The translations under genes and the position numbers were made by a program. From an uncultured Lachnospiraceae bacterium (lineage in GTDB: Bacteria > Bacillota > Clostridia > Lachnospirales > Lachnospiraceae): DNA of 61,621 bases. Below, one piece after another: positions 52,955-61,597 of the stretch. The first letter of the stretch is position 1, and each line of letters starts with the position of its first letter. Location of the stretch: the NCBI GenBank assembly GCA_910583835.1, contig CAJTYM010000023.1, forward strand, positions 1-61,621. The letters are read 5' to 3'. The notes beneath the pieces are model-generated. The model saw nothing but the letters and a program-made list of their open reading frames with translations. It ran no database searches and was not told the DNA's origin.

Positions 52955-53757
52955 CTAAGGCGTCTTTTCCATACAGAATTCGCCCAGCGTTTTCAGGAAG
53001 TAATCTTTGAACAATGCCTTCCTCACATCTTCATCGAACAGTACCTTGACGGAACCGATTTCTTTGCCATTCAGCTTATAGATGAGCCTGCCGGCAACTG
53101 CCCCTTTTGTTATGGGGGCAGCGGCAGATTCCGGCAGTTCCAGTTCTTTCGTTATCTGAGAAAAATCTGCCCCTGTCACATCCATATAGGAGAAATCAGA
53201 TTCATAGGTCAATGCAGCCTGCTCCTCAATACCGCCTTGTATGGTGAGTTTGGGGAGCTGTTCTTTTTCTGTATCCGTATAGACCTGGCATTTTCCAAAA
53301 CCATAATTCAGCAGCGTGGTGGCATCGGCAAAGCGGATTTTGTGGTCTGGCGCCCCCATGACAACGGCAATCAGCTTTAAGCCGTCCTTCTCGGCAGTGG
53401 CGGAAACGCAGTATTTTGCATCATCGGTAGAACCGGTTTTCAGTCCCGTGGCATAAGGATACTGCTTAATAAGTTTGTTGGTGTTGGCCAGCCCGAATTC
53501 AGAGGAACCGCGTTTGGTCACATGTGTAATATTTTCCATCCAGATGGTACAGTAATCGTGGATTTGCGGATATCTGTTAATCAGTTCCCGCGACATCAGC
53601 GCAACATCTTTGGCGGTGGTCATATGTCCTTCCACGTCCAGCCCGCAGCAGTTGATAAATGTGGTGTTATTCATGCCGAGGTCTTTGGCGCGCTGATTCA
53701 TGCGCGCAACAAATTCCTGCTCACTGCCGTAAATGTGTTCTGCCATGGCGACACATG
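52955..53757 (-). pseudogene. D-alanyl-D-alanine carboxypeptidase, 5'-truncated
   Basis: The minus-strand frame starts at ATG 53746 at best, and family similarity begins at CVAMAEHIYGSE (from about 53757). The preceding part that should carry SxxK (nucleophile) and SxN is absent: the frame upstream reads unrelated PFRYAT and then meets the iorA promoter. The rest of the transpeptidase domain (KTG within GLKTGSTDDAKYC) and the C-terminal PBP5-type domain are intact and open, 263 residues. It cannot be an active peptidase as it stands. The clean junction suggests a deletion or rearrangement (or an assembly join) between dacA and the ior operon, too recent for further decay. Confidence 0.8.
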
Positions 53758-53796
53758 TGGCATATCGAAAAGGGAGACGCTTTTAAAAGTACACTA

Positions 53797-53825
53797 TTTA
53801 CTAATTCGCCAAAAAATGATATGAT
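53797..53825 (+). promoter_or_regulatory. promoter of the ior operon
   Basis: TTTACT (53797-53802), 17 bases, TATGAT (53820-53825), 43 bases before iorA. It lies next to the dacA truncation point. Confidence 0.55.
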
Positions 53826-53867
53826 GGTAGACGGAAATTTAGGTTACGGAAAGGATGTCTATCAATT

Positions 53868-55610
53868 ATGAGACAATTAATGTTAGGTAATCAGGCATTT
53901 GCAAGAGGACTGTATGAGGCAGGATGCGCGTTTGTATCGAGCTATCCGGGCACGCCAAGTACAGAGGTTACAGAGGAAGCCGCCAAGTATGAGGAAATCT
54001 ACTGTGAGTGGGCTCCCAATGAGAAAGTGGCTATGGAGGCAGCCTTTGGGGCTTCCCTGGCAGGCAAGAGAAGTTTTTGCGGAATGAAGCATGTGGGACT
54101 GAACGTTGCGGCAGATCCTTTATTTACCTGTTCTTACACGGGCGTGAACGCGGGCATGGTCATCTGCGTGGCGGACGATGCAGGTATGCATTCCTCGCAG
54201 AATGAACAGGATTCCCGCCATTATGCGGCAGCGGCAAAGGTACCGATGCTGGAGCCCTCCGATTCCGCGGAGGCATGTGAATTTGTGAAAAAGGCATACG
54301 ACCTTTCAGAAGAATACGATACGCCGGTTATTGTCAAGATGTGCACTAGAGTTGCGCATTCCCAGAGCATTGTGGAGTTGGGCGTAAGACAGGAGGGCAG
54401 ACAGCTTCCTTACGAGAAGAACATTGCCAAATATGTGATGATGCCTGCCAATGCAGTCCGCCGCCATCCAGTTGTGGAGGAGCGTACGCGCAAGCTGGCA
54501 GCATATGCTGATAATTGTGAGTTCAACCGTGTGGAAATGGGTGATACAAAATTAGGCATTATCACTTCTTCCACAAGTTACCAGTACGTGAAGGAAGTGT
54601 TTGGAGACCAGGCGAGTATCTTGAAGCTCGGCATGATTTATCCGCTGCCGGAGAAATTGATTCTCGATTTTGCGGCGAAGGTGGACAAACTGGCAATCGT
54701 GGAAGAGTTAGACCCGGTGATTGAAGACCACTGTAAGAAACTGGGACTGACCGTGACTGGCAAAGAGGCGCTTCCTTTGGAGGGAGAGTACTCGCAGAAT
54801 CTGGTTGCAGAGAAGTTAGGGAAAGAAGCGCCGGCATATAAGAGCCTTGGTGAAAATCTGCCCGGACGTCCGCCGGTGATGTGTGCCGGCTGTCCGCACA
54901 GGGGGCTGTTCTACATATTATCTAAGAATAAGTGTACGGTTCTCGGGGATATCGGCTGTTATACGCTGGGCGCGGTGGCGCCTTTGAATGCTATGGAAAT
55001 GACGCTGTGCATGGGGGCTTCCATCAGTTCCATCCACGGATTTAATAAGGCTTTGGGAAAAGAGAGCGAAGGTAAGACGGTGGCAGTCATCGGCGACTCG
55101 ACATTTATGCACTCTGGCATGACCGGGCTTGCCAATATCGCATATAACCAGAGCAATTCTACGGTGATTATTTTGGACAATTCCATCACCGGCATGACCG
55201 GGCATCAGCAGAATCCCACGACTGGTTACAATATCAAGGGAGACCCGGCGGGCAAGATAGATTTGGAGAGCCTTTGCCGTGCCATGGGATTTGGGCGCGT
55301 TTCTGTCATAGACCCTTATAATTTGGAAGAATGTGACAGGGTCATCAAGCAAGAGCTTGCCATGGACGAGCCATCTGTGATTATCAGCAGACGTCCCTGT
55401 GCCTTGCTCAAATATGTGAAACACCAGCCGCCAATCCGCGCGGTGGAGGATAAATGCGTAGGCTGCAAATCCTGTATGCGCCTTGGCTGTCCGGCTATCA
55501 GCATGAAGGATAAAAAAGCAGTCATCGACAATACGCTCTGTGTGGGCTGCGGTGTCTGCGAGCAGTTATGTAAGTTTGATGCGTTACAGCCGGGGGAGGT
55601 GCAGAGATGA
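53868..55610 (+). CDS. iorA: indolepyruvate:ferredoxin oxidoreductase, alpha subunit
   Basis: 580 residues with AAGGATG upstream. Order: pyrimidine-binding (TPP) domain with AGCAFVSSYPGTPSTEV, a CoA-binding-like middle, the TPP-binding domain (CTLG...MGASI, then GDSTFMHSG), and a C-terminal ferredoxin domain with two CxxCxxxC-type clusters (CVGCKSC and CVGCGVC). With IorB it decarboxylates aryl-pyruvates from Trp, Phe or Tyr to aryl-acetyl-CoA and reduces ferredoxin. It overlaps iorB by 4 bases (ATGA). Confidence 0.95.
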   Translation: MRQLMLGNQAFARGLYEAGCAFVSSYPGTPSTEVTEEAAKYEEIYCEWAPNEKVAMEAAFGASLAGKRSFCGMKHVGLNVAADPLFTCSYTGVNAGMVICVADDAGMHSSQNEQDSRHYAAAAKVPMLEPSDSAEACEFVKKAYDLSEEYDTPVIVKMCTRVAHSQSIVELGVRQEGRQLPYEKNIAKYVMMPANAVRRHPVVEERTRKLAAYADNCEFNRVEMGDTKLGIITSSTSYQYVKEVFGDQASILKLGMIYPLPEKLILDFAAKVDKLAIVEELDPVIEDHCKKLGLTVTGKEALPLEGEYSQNLVAEKLGKEAPAYKSLGENLPGRPPVMCAGCPHRGLFYILSKNKCTVLGDIGCYTLGAVAPLNAMEMTLCMGASISSIHGFNKALGKESEGKTVAVIGDSTFMHSGMTGLANIAYNQSNSTVIILDNSITGMTGHQQNPTTGYNIKGDPAGKIDLESLCRAMGFGRVSVIDPYNLEECDRVIKQELAMDEPSVIISRRPCALLKYVKHQPPIRAVEDKCVGCKSCMRLGCPAISMKDKKAVIDNTLCVGCGVCEQLCKFDALQPGEVQR

Positions 55611-56176
55611 CGAAGAATATTATGATTGTAGGCGTGGGGGGACAGGGTTCCCTGCTTGCCAGTAAATTGTTAGGCCATCTGCTCCTTTCTGAGGGGTATG
55701 ATGTGAAAGTGTCCGAGGTGCATGGCATGAGCCAGCGCGGCGGAAGCGTTGTTACTTATGTGAGATTCGGAGAGAAGGTATACTCGCCGATTATTGATAA
55801 GGGGGAGGCTGATTTTATTGTCTCCTTCGAGAAACTAGAAGCAGCGCGTTATGTGGAATATCTGAAAGAGGGCGGTCGGATTGTTGTAAATACACAGGAG
55901 ATTGACCCTATGCCGGTGATTACCGGCGCAGCATCTTATCCTGAGAACCTGATTGAGAAAATGCAGTCTCTGGGAATCCAGGTAGATGACATGGACTGCC
56001 TGTCGCTTGCTGAGGAGGCAGGTTCCGCCAAGGCAGTCAATATTGTGCTGATGGGACGTCTGTCCAAATATTTTGACATTCCGCTGGAGAAATGGCAGAA
56101 AGCTATCAAGGAATGCGTTCCTGCCAAATTTGCCGAAATGAATCAGAAAGCGTTCCTGCTCGGGCGCGGGGAATAA
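55607..56176 (+). CDS. iorB: indolepyruvate:ferredoxin oxidoreductase, beta subunit
   Basis: 189 residues. GVGGQGSLLASKLLG is the gamma-type domain start; VSEVHGMSQRGGSVVTYVRFG is the family hallmark. It forms the complex with IorA. GGGGAGG precedes the ATG inside the iorA end. Followed by paaK after 60 bases. Confidence 0.95.
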   Translation: MTKNIMIVGVGGQGSLLASKLLGHLLLSEGYDVKVSEVHGMSQRGGSVVTYVRFGEKVYSPIIDKGEADFIVSFEKLEAARYVEYLKEGGRIVVNTQEIDPMPVITGAASYPENLIEKMQSLGIQVDDMDCLSLAEEAGSAKAVNIVLMGRLSKYFDIPLEKWQKAIKECVPAKFAEMNQKAFLLGRGE

Positions 56177-56236
56177 GAAGAACTGTCCGCCTCAGTCTGA
56201 GGTGGGCAGTATATAGAAAAAGAAATGGAGACGGAG

Positions 56237-57541
56237 ATGAAAAACTATTACCAACCAGAAATAGAAACGATGCCATTGGAACAGCTGCAGGAACTCCAGA
56301 GCGAGAGACTGGTGAAGCAGGTGCAGTATGTCTATAAAAATGTAAAGTTTTATCATGACAAGATGGATAAAGCGGGCGTGAAGCCATCAGATATCAAGGG
56401 AATTGACGACTTACATAAACTGCCCTTTATCACCAAAGATGACCTTCGTGACCAATATCCCTATGGGCTTTTGGGCGTGCCGCTCAGCGAGTGTGTGCGT
56501 ATCCAGTCCACCAGCGGGACGACCGGCCGGCGCGTGGTTGCGTTCTATACCCAGGAGGACATTGATGTCTGGGAGGAATGCTGTGCGCGGGCAATTGTTG
56601 CCGCGGGCGGGACGAAAGAGGATGTCTGCCATGTCTGCTATGGATATGGGCTTTTCACCGGAGGACCGGGATTAAACGGCGGGTCCCACAAGGTGGGCTG
56701 CCTGACTTTGCCGATGTCCTCGGGAAATACAGAGCGGCAGCTGCAGTTTATGACAGATTTGGGCTCGACAATCCTCTGCTGTACGCCGTCTTATGCCGCA
56801 AACCTCGGCGAGGCTGTAAATGAGAGAGGGTTAAAAGACCAGATTCACCTGAAAGCCGGTATTTTCGGTGCAGAGCCCTGGACAGAGCAGATGCGCAAAA
56901 ACATTGAGCAGTCCCTTGGCATCAAGGCATATGATATCTATGGCCTGACGGAAATTTCCGGTCCCGGCGTGTCCTTTGAATGTGAGGAGCAGGCAGGTAT
57001 GCACGTGCAGGAAGACCACTTTATTGCTGAAATCATCAATCCTGGGACGGGCGAGGTCCTTCCAGAAGGTGAAGTCGGGGAACTTGTATTTACCTGTATC
57101 ACCAAGAAGGCATTTCCGCTCCTGCGTTACCGCACACGCGATTTGTGCCGCCTGACCAGGAAGCGCTGTTCCTGCGGACGTACGCATGTGCGCATGATGA
57201 AGCCTAAGGGACGAAGCGATGACATGATGGTTGTCAAGGGCGTGAATGTATGGCCCTCCCAGATTGAGGCAGTTCTCCTCAATCAGGGCTATCAGGCAAA
57301 CTATCAGATTATCGTGGACCGTATCGGCAATAACGATACAATGGAGGTCCAGGTAGAGCTGACGCCGGAGATGGAAAAGAACAGCAGTATGACAGTGCCC
57401 GAGAGGGAGAAGAAGATTGTCAGCGGCTTGAAGTCCATGCTGGGCATTAAAGCCGACGTTAAGGTTGTAGAGCCTAAGAGCATTACGAGAAGTGAAGGAA
57501 AGGCAGTCCGTGTTATTGATAAGAGACATCTGTATCAGTAA
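56237..57541 (+). CDS. paaK: phenylacetate-CoA ligase family protein
   Basis: 434 residues from ATG 56237, with GGAG upstream; ATG 56225 lacks a site. AMP-binding core STSGTTGRR, YGLTEISGPG, and the C-terminal PaaK-type domain ending GKAVRVID. It links CoA and aryl acids through an adenylate. Next to iorAB it could run in the reverse sense, turning aryl-acetyl-CoA into acid with ATP gain; that direction is an inference. Confidence 0.9.
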   Translation: MKNYYQPEIETMPLEQLQELQSERLVKQVQYVYKNVKFYHDKMDKAGVKPSDIKGIDDLHKLPFITKDDLRDQYPYGLLGVPLSECVRIQSTSGTTGRRVVAFYTQEDIDVWEECCARAIVAAGGTKEDVCHVCYGYGLFTGGPGLNGGSHKVGCLTLPMSSGNTERQLQFMTDLGSTILCCTPSYAANLGEAVNERGLKDQIHLKAGIFGAEPWTEQMRKNIEQSLGIKAYDIYGLTEISGPGVSFECEEQAGMHVQEDHFIAEIINPGTGEVLPEGEVGELVFTCITKKAFPLLRYRTRDLCRLTRKRCSCGRTHVRMMKPKGRSDDMMVVKGVNVWPSQIEAVLLNQGYQANYQIIVDRIGNNDTMEVQVELTPEMEKNSSMTVPEREKKIVSGLKSMLGIKADVKVVEPKSITRSEGKAVRVIDKRHLYQ

Positions 57542-57570
57542 GGAAAATATAAGAAAGGAAGTAACAGATT

Positions 57571-59205
57571 ATGCCGGTAACAGATTTACTGGAGAGAAAC
57601 CATAAATTATACAGTGACGAGGTGGCTTTGGTGGAACTGAATCCGCTCGTGACCGATACACGGAAAACGACCTGGAAGGAGTACAATCTTGTGCAGCAGA
57701 CTTCCTCACAGCCATACCGCAGGGAGATTACCTGGAGCATTTTTGACGAGAAAGCGAACCGTGTGGCAAATATGTTGATTGGCCGCGGTATCCGCAAAGG
57801 TGACCGTGTGGCAATCCTCATGTTTAACTGCCTGGAATGGCTGCCAATCTATTTTGGGATTTTAAAGACCGGGGCAATCGCCGTGCCCTTTAATTTCCGT
57901 TTTTCGGCAGAAGAGATTCAGTACTGTGCAGATTTGGCGGAGGTCCATGTCCTGTTCTTCGGCTCAGAGTTTATTGGGCGTATTGAATCCATTGAGGAGA
58001 ATCTCAGCAAGGGACGGCTGCTTATCTATGTTGGGGATGGCTGTCCGACATTTGCCGAAGGTTACCGGGAATTGGTGGCGGACTGCTCAAGCCAGGCGCC
58101 GCTTGTGCGGCTGGAAGATGAAGATGATGCGGCTATCTATTTCTCATCGGGCACGACAGGGTTTCCCAAGGCAATTTTACATAACCATGAGAGTTTGCTG
58201 CAGGCCGCGCAGATGGAGCAGAAGCATCATTTGACTGATCGGGATGACGTTTTTTTGTGCATCCCGCCCCTTTACCATACGGGCGCAAAATTCCATTGGA
58301 TGGGCAGCCTCTGCGCAGGAAGCAAGGCAGTGCTCTTGAAAGGGACGACGCCGGAGATTATTCTCGATGCCGTGTCAAAGGAGCATTGTACGATTGTGTG
58401 GCTGTTAGTCCCCTGGGCACAGGATATTTTGAGCGCCCTGGACCGGGGAGATGTGAAGCTTGAGGATTATGACCTCGACCAGTGGCGGCTTATGCATATC
58501 GGCGCACAGCCGGTGCCGCAATCTTTGATTAAGCACTGGAAACAGTATTTTCCCAATCATATGTATGATACGAATTATGGACTGTCTGAATCGACCGGTC
58601 CCGGCTGCGTGCACCTTGGCATAGAGAATATCCATAAGGTAGGCGCCATCGGCGTCCCTGGTTACCGTTGGGAATGTAAGATTGTAGACGAATCTGGCAA
58701 TGAAGTGCCGCAGGGAGAAGTAGGGGAACTCTGTGTCAAGGGTCCCGGCGTCATGACCTGTTACTACAATGACCCCAAAGCAACAGAAGAGACGCTGAAA
58801 GACGGCTGGCTCTTTACCGGTGATATGGCAAAGCAGGATGAGGACGGTTTTTATTTCCTGGTAGACCGCAAGAAGGACGTGATTGTCAGCGGCGGGGAGA
58901 ATATCTATCCGGTGCAGATTGAGAATTTCCTCAGCGCCTATGAGAAAGTCCAGGATGTGGCGGTTATCGGCCTGCCGGACGAACGTCTCGGGGAGATTAC
59001 CGGAGCCATCATTTCTGTCAAGAAAGGCATGGAATGCACAGAAGCGGAAATTGAAGATTTCTGTAAGGAGCTTCCCAGGTACAAACGCCCCAAGAAAATT
59101 ATCTTTGCAGATGTCCCCAGGAACGCGACCGGCAAGCTGGAGAAGCCCGCGCTGCGCAAGAAATACGGCGTAGAATATCTTGTTGCGCAGCAGAATGAGA
59201 CTTAG
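57571..59205 (+). CDS. acyl-CoA synthetase (AMP-forming), class I adenylate-forming
   Basis: 544 residues with GAAAGGAAG upstream. P-loop SSGTTGFPKAI (residues about 190-200), GLSESTGPG, the RKKDVIVSGGENIYP motif, and a final GKLEKPALR catalytic Lys. Substrate unknown; a medium-chain or aryl acid fits the neighbourhood. It is 30 bases after paaK and likely in the same transcript. Confidence 0.9.
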   Translation: MPVTDLLERNHKLYSDEVALVELNPLVTDTRKTTWKEYNLVQQTSSQPYRREITWSIFDEKANRVANMLIGRGIRKGDRVAILMFNCLEWLPIYFGILKTGAIAVPFNFRFSAEEIQYCADLAEVHVLFFGSEFIGRIESIEENLSKGRLLIYVGDGCPTFAEGYRELVADCSSQAPLVRLEDEDDAAIYFSSGTTGFPKAILHNHESLLQAAQMEQKHHLTDRDDVFLCIPPLYHTGAKFHWMGSLCAGSKAVLLKGTTPEIILDAVSKEHCTIVWLLVPWAQDILSALDRGDVKLEDYDLDQWRLMHIGAQPVPQSLIKHWKQYFPNHMYDTNYGLSESTGPGCVHLGIENIHKVGAIGVPGYRWECKIVDESGNEVPQGEVGELCVKGPGVMTCYYNDPKATEETLKDGWLFTGDMAKQDEDGFYFLVDRKKDVIVSGGENIYPVQIENFLSAYEKVQDVAVIGLPDERLGEITGAIISVKKGMECTEAEIEDFCKELPRYKRPKKIIFADVPRNATGKLEKPALRKKYGVEYLVAQQNET

Positions 59206-59253
59206 GGGATACAGAGGGTTTGCTGCATAGCAGCATGAGTTGTGGGGAGTGAA

Positions 59254-59964
59254 ATGGAAGTAGGGATAAAATCAGCGATTTGTGATGATGAACGCCATGT
59301 ACATGGCACAGTTCATAAATTGATGGATGAATATGTAAAACAACGCGGCATTTCCTATGAAATGCACCATATCTTTTCAGCACAGGAATTACTGTCTTTT
59401 GAGGATGAGATTGATTTCCTGCTGCTGGATATTGATATGCCCCAAATGGATGGCATAGAAGCAGCGCGTATCTTAAATGCACGAGGAATTAACTATAAAA
59501 TTGTGATGCTTACAAGCAAGGCGGAACGATTTAAAGAGGCATTTAAGATAGGCGCATTTCGCTTTGTGACAAAACCGATTATAGCGGATGAGTTGTTTGA
59601 GGCAGTGGACGAAGTAAGAGAACGCATGGTAGGCATGGGGAAAATACAAGCATACCGGAATGGAATTTTGTTTGAAATTGTGCAGCGGGATATTCTCTAC
59701 CTTATGGCAGATGGAAATATGGTGCTTATTTTTACGGAATGTGAGGCGTATCGGAGCGAGAAGCCGCTCAGGGAATGGATAAATGAACTGGATAAACGGA
59801 TGTTTTTTGTCTGCCACAGGAGTTATATTGTAAATATTGGCAAAATAGCAGAGATTGAGAAAGAAGTGGCAATCCTTAATAGTGGGGAAAAAGTGCCGAT
59901 TGCGAGGAGGAAGCGGTCAGAACTGCAGCAGTCCTTTATGGTATTTGATACGAGAAGGAGATAA
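59254..59964 (+). CDS. LytTR-family response regulator
   Basis: 236 residues from ATG 59254, with GGGGAG upstream. Receiver domain with acidic pocket DDE (11-13), phosphoacceptor D59 (LLLDIDMP) and K in VTKPI. The C-terminal LytTR DNA-binding domain holds FFVCHRSYIVNI and VPIARRK. AgrA/VirR type; it binds direct repeats of about 9 bases. The partner kinase follows after 49 bases. Candidate binding sites are seen at 61297-61327. Confidence 0.92.
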   Translation: MEVGIKSAICDDERHVHGTVHKLMDEYVKQRGISYEMHHIFSAQELLSFEDEIDFLLLDIDMPQMDGIEAARILNARGINYKIVMLTSKAERFKEAFKIGAFRFVTKPIIADELFEAVDEVRERMVGMGKIQAYRNGILFEIVQRDILYLMADGNMVLIFTECEAYRSEKPLREWINELDKRMFFVCHRSYIVNIGKIAEIEKEVAILNSGEKVPIARRKRSELQQSFMVFDTRRR

Positions 59965-60013
59965 GAGGGGTAACTGCAAAATGCTATGGAGCGTGTAAAT
60001 AAGGGAGGAACTT

Positions 60014-61291
60014 ATGGGGTATGTATGGGCAGCAATTTTTAGTGCACTGACGTTGTTGGAGTATTTTTCTTTTTATTATGTGATATATGGAAAACGGTTG
60101 CAGATAACCAAGAAAAGAGGTATAGGGTTAGCTGCAGTACTGTTGTTATTAGCATTGATATGTTTGTTTTGGCAGGAACAGATGATTGATTTACAGATGT
60201 GCATGGTGTTTTTGGTCAGTTTTTTTGTGATGTTTTGTCTGTTTCATGTGCCTTTTAAAGAGAATGTAAGGCTGTGGTTGGCAGCACTGATGATTTTAGT
60301 CCTAATAGAGGGAATGGCTGATGATTTTATCCGTATTTTTATTAGTGTTGGAGAACTAGAAGCAACACTTATTTATTTGGTATGTGTCCTTGCCTTGCTG
60401 TGGACATATCATTTTTTGGTAGGAAGAAAATTGGATGTGAATATGTTTCGTTTGCCAAAACGCATTAATTGGATTGTTGGAATTATGGCAATGGTACTGG
60501 TACTGGTGATGAACTTTATGAGTTTTTTGCTGTTTGAACATGTAGAACGCCCATTGGCAAAGGTAGGAGAAGTTTTTTTGTTTGTGGGAAGTACGGCAAT
60601 TTGCGTGCTATTATTTTCATTGATTTATTCTTTTAATGTAACACAGGAATATTCCATGAAGGCGGAAGTGTTAGAAAGGCAGAATGAACAGCAGAGGGAA
60701 TATTTTGAACAGCTATTAAAAAAAGAACAGGATACAAGACAATTTCGCCATGACCTTATTGCAGAGTTGCTGGAACTGAAAAATTATTCGGAAAAAGGGG
60801 AATATATAAAGTTGAATGCTTATCTGTCAGAGATGCTGGGGGAAATTTCTGAAATAAGTAAACGGCAATATGATGTGGGAAACGATATTGTGAACACGAT
60901 AATCAATTATTATTTTCTGCCAATTAGGGAAAACTGTAATATCAAAGTTAAGGGATATATGTGGGAAGAGCAGGAAGTTTCACAGAGAGACCTTTGCATT
61001 ATTGTTTCCAATCTTGTGAAGAATGCGACAGAGGCTGTAGAAAATATGCAAAATCATGAAAAGAAAATTTTGTTTGAGGTAAGCCAAGGCGAGAAGTTTT
61101 TGAACTTTCATTTGGAAAATACCATGGAAGGTGAATTAACATTAAAAGGTGGACTTCCCATTACTACGAAACCAGATAAAAGGAATCATGGGCTTGGTCT
61201 TTTAAATGTGAGAAATATTGTGGGTAGATATAAGGGCAGCCTTAGCTGCAATATAGAAAATCAACAGTATACGGTAGATGTTTTTATTTAA
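60014..61291 (+). CDS. GHKL sensor histidine kinase, AgrC-like
   Basis: 425 residues with GGGAGG upstream. About six membrane helices in residues 1-210 (with a very hydrophobic run near 150-200) form the sensor. A coiled linker leads to the phospho-acceptor His in QFRHDLIAEL, then a GHKL ATPase with IVSNLVKNATEAV (N box) and HGLGLLNVRNIV (G box). The layout is AgrC-like, so a peptide signal is plausible, but no agrB/agrD pair is visible. Confidence 0.92.
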   Translation: MGYVWAAIFSALTLLEYFSFYYVIYGKRLQITKKRGIGLAAVLLLLALICLFWQEQMIDLQMCMVFLVSFFVMFCLFHVPFKENVRLWLAALMILVLIEGMADDFIRIFISVGELEATLIYLVCVLALLWTYHFLVGRKLDVNMFRLPKRINWIVGIMAMVLVLVMNFMSFLLFEHVERPLAKVGEVFLFVGSTAICVLLFSLIYSFNVTQEYSMKAEVLERQNEQQREYFEQLLKKEQDTRQFRHDLIAELLELKNYSEKGEYIKLNAYLSEMLGEISEISKRQYDVGNDIVNTIINYYFLPIRENCNIKVKGYMWEEQEVSQRDLCIIVSNLVKNATEAVENMQNHEKKILFEVSQGEKFLNFHLENTMEGELTLKGGLPITTKPDKRNHGLGLLNVRNIVGRYKGSLSCNIENQQYTVDVFI

Positions 61292-61296
61292 ATCTG

Positions 61297-61327
61297 ACCG
61301 TTCACATAGCTATACGACCGTTTACAT
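61297..61327 (+). promoter_or_regulatory. LytTR-like direct repeats
   Basis: ACCGTTCACAT (61297-61307) and ACCGTTTACAT (61317-61327) are direct repeats with 20-bp periodicity, about two helical turns. The general LytTR consensus has a central GTT in a 9-base box, which both satisfy. Also, CTGACC and GGTCAG flank the pair as an inverted repeat. They sit 5 bases after the kinase stop. Confidence 0.5.
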
Positions 61328-61360
61328 GGTCAGAGATTGAAAAATGGAAGGTTTTGGAAT

Positions 61361-61394
61361 AGACTGCTAATATAACTTAGCAGTCTGTTTTTTT
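61361..61394 (+). terminator. intrinsic terminator after the kinase
   Basis: AGACTGCTAA (61361-61370) pairs perfectly with TTAGCAGTCT (61377-61386), then G and seven T. Confidence 0.85.
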
Positions 61395-61418
61395 GAAGTA
61401 AAGGAGGGAGGGGAGAAT

Positions 61419-61469
61419 ATGGTTTGTTCTGTTTTTTTCTGGAGATTATGGAGAAAATTATGGGGTTAA
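61419..61469 (+). CDS. very short Trp-rich cationic ORF, 16 aa
   Basis: ATG 61419 is preceded by AAAGGAGGGAGGGGAG, among the strongest-looking ribosome-binding sites in the window. The peptide MVCSVFFWRLWRKLWG is hydrophobic and basic, with three Trp and alternating Arg/Lys, like an amphipathic membrane-active or signal peptide. It sits 25 bases after the terminator of a LytTR two-component pair. It may equally be a leader peptide, since a second frame (61448-61597, 49 codons, ATG with a closer but weaker site) overlaps it. Unproven. Confidence 0.35.
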   Translation: MVCSVFFWRLWRKLWG

Positions 61470-61597
61470 GAAGTAATGTGAGAATGAATTGCGGTCAAAG
61501 AAAACATTCAGTTTTTCTATTATCAAAAGATTATATGGAAGAAAGGGAAGTAGTGCATATGAAGAATAAATTGTACCCTTTGTCAAGGACATTTTGA
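61448..61597 (+). CDS. small ORF, 49 aa, low confidence
   Basis: ATG 61448 with TGGAG only 3 bases upstream and TGA at 61595-61597. The product is basic, with one Cys and no signal sequence or hydrophobic segment. It overlaps the 16-residue frame at 61419, so at most one is likely to be the main product. Beyond it nothing is recognised to the window edge. Confidence 0.25.
   Translation: MEKIMGLRSNVRMNCGQRKHSVFLLSKDYMEEREVVHMKNKLYPLSRTF

Noticed and set aside
53522..53824. 100-residue plus-strand frame opposite the truncated dacA
   Set aside because: The minus-strand dacA similarity is strong, and the plus-strand frame has no ribosome-binding site or recognisable protein.
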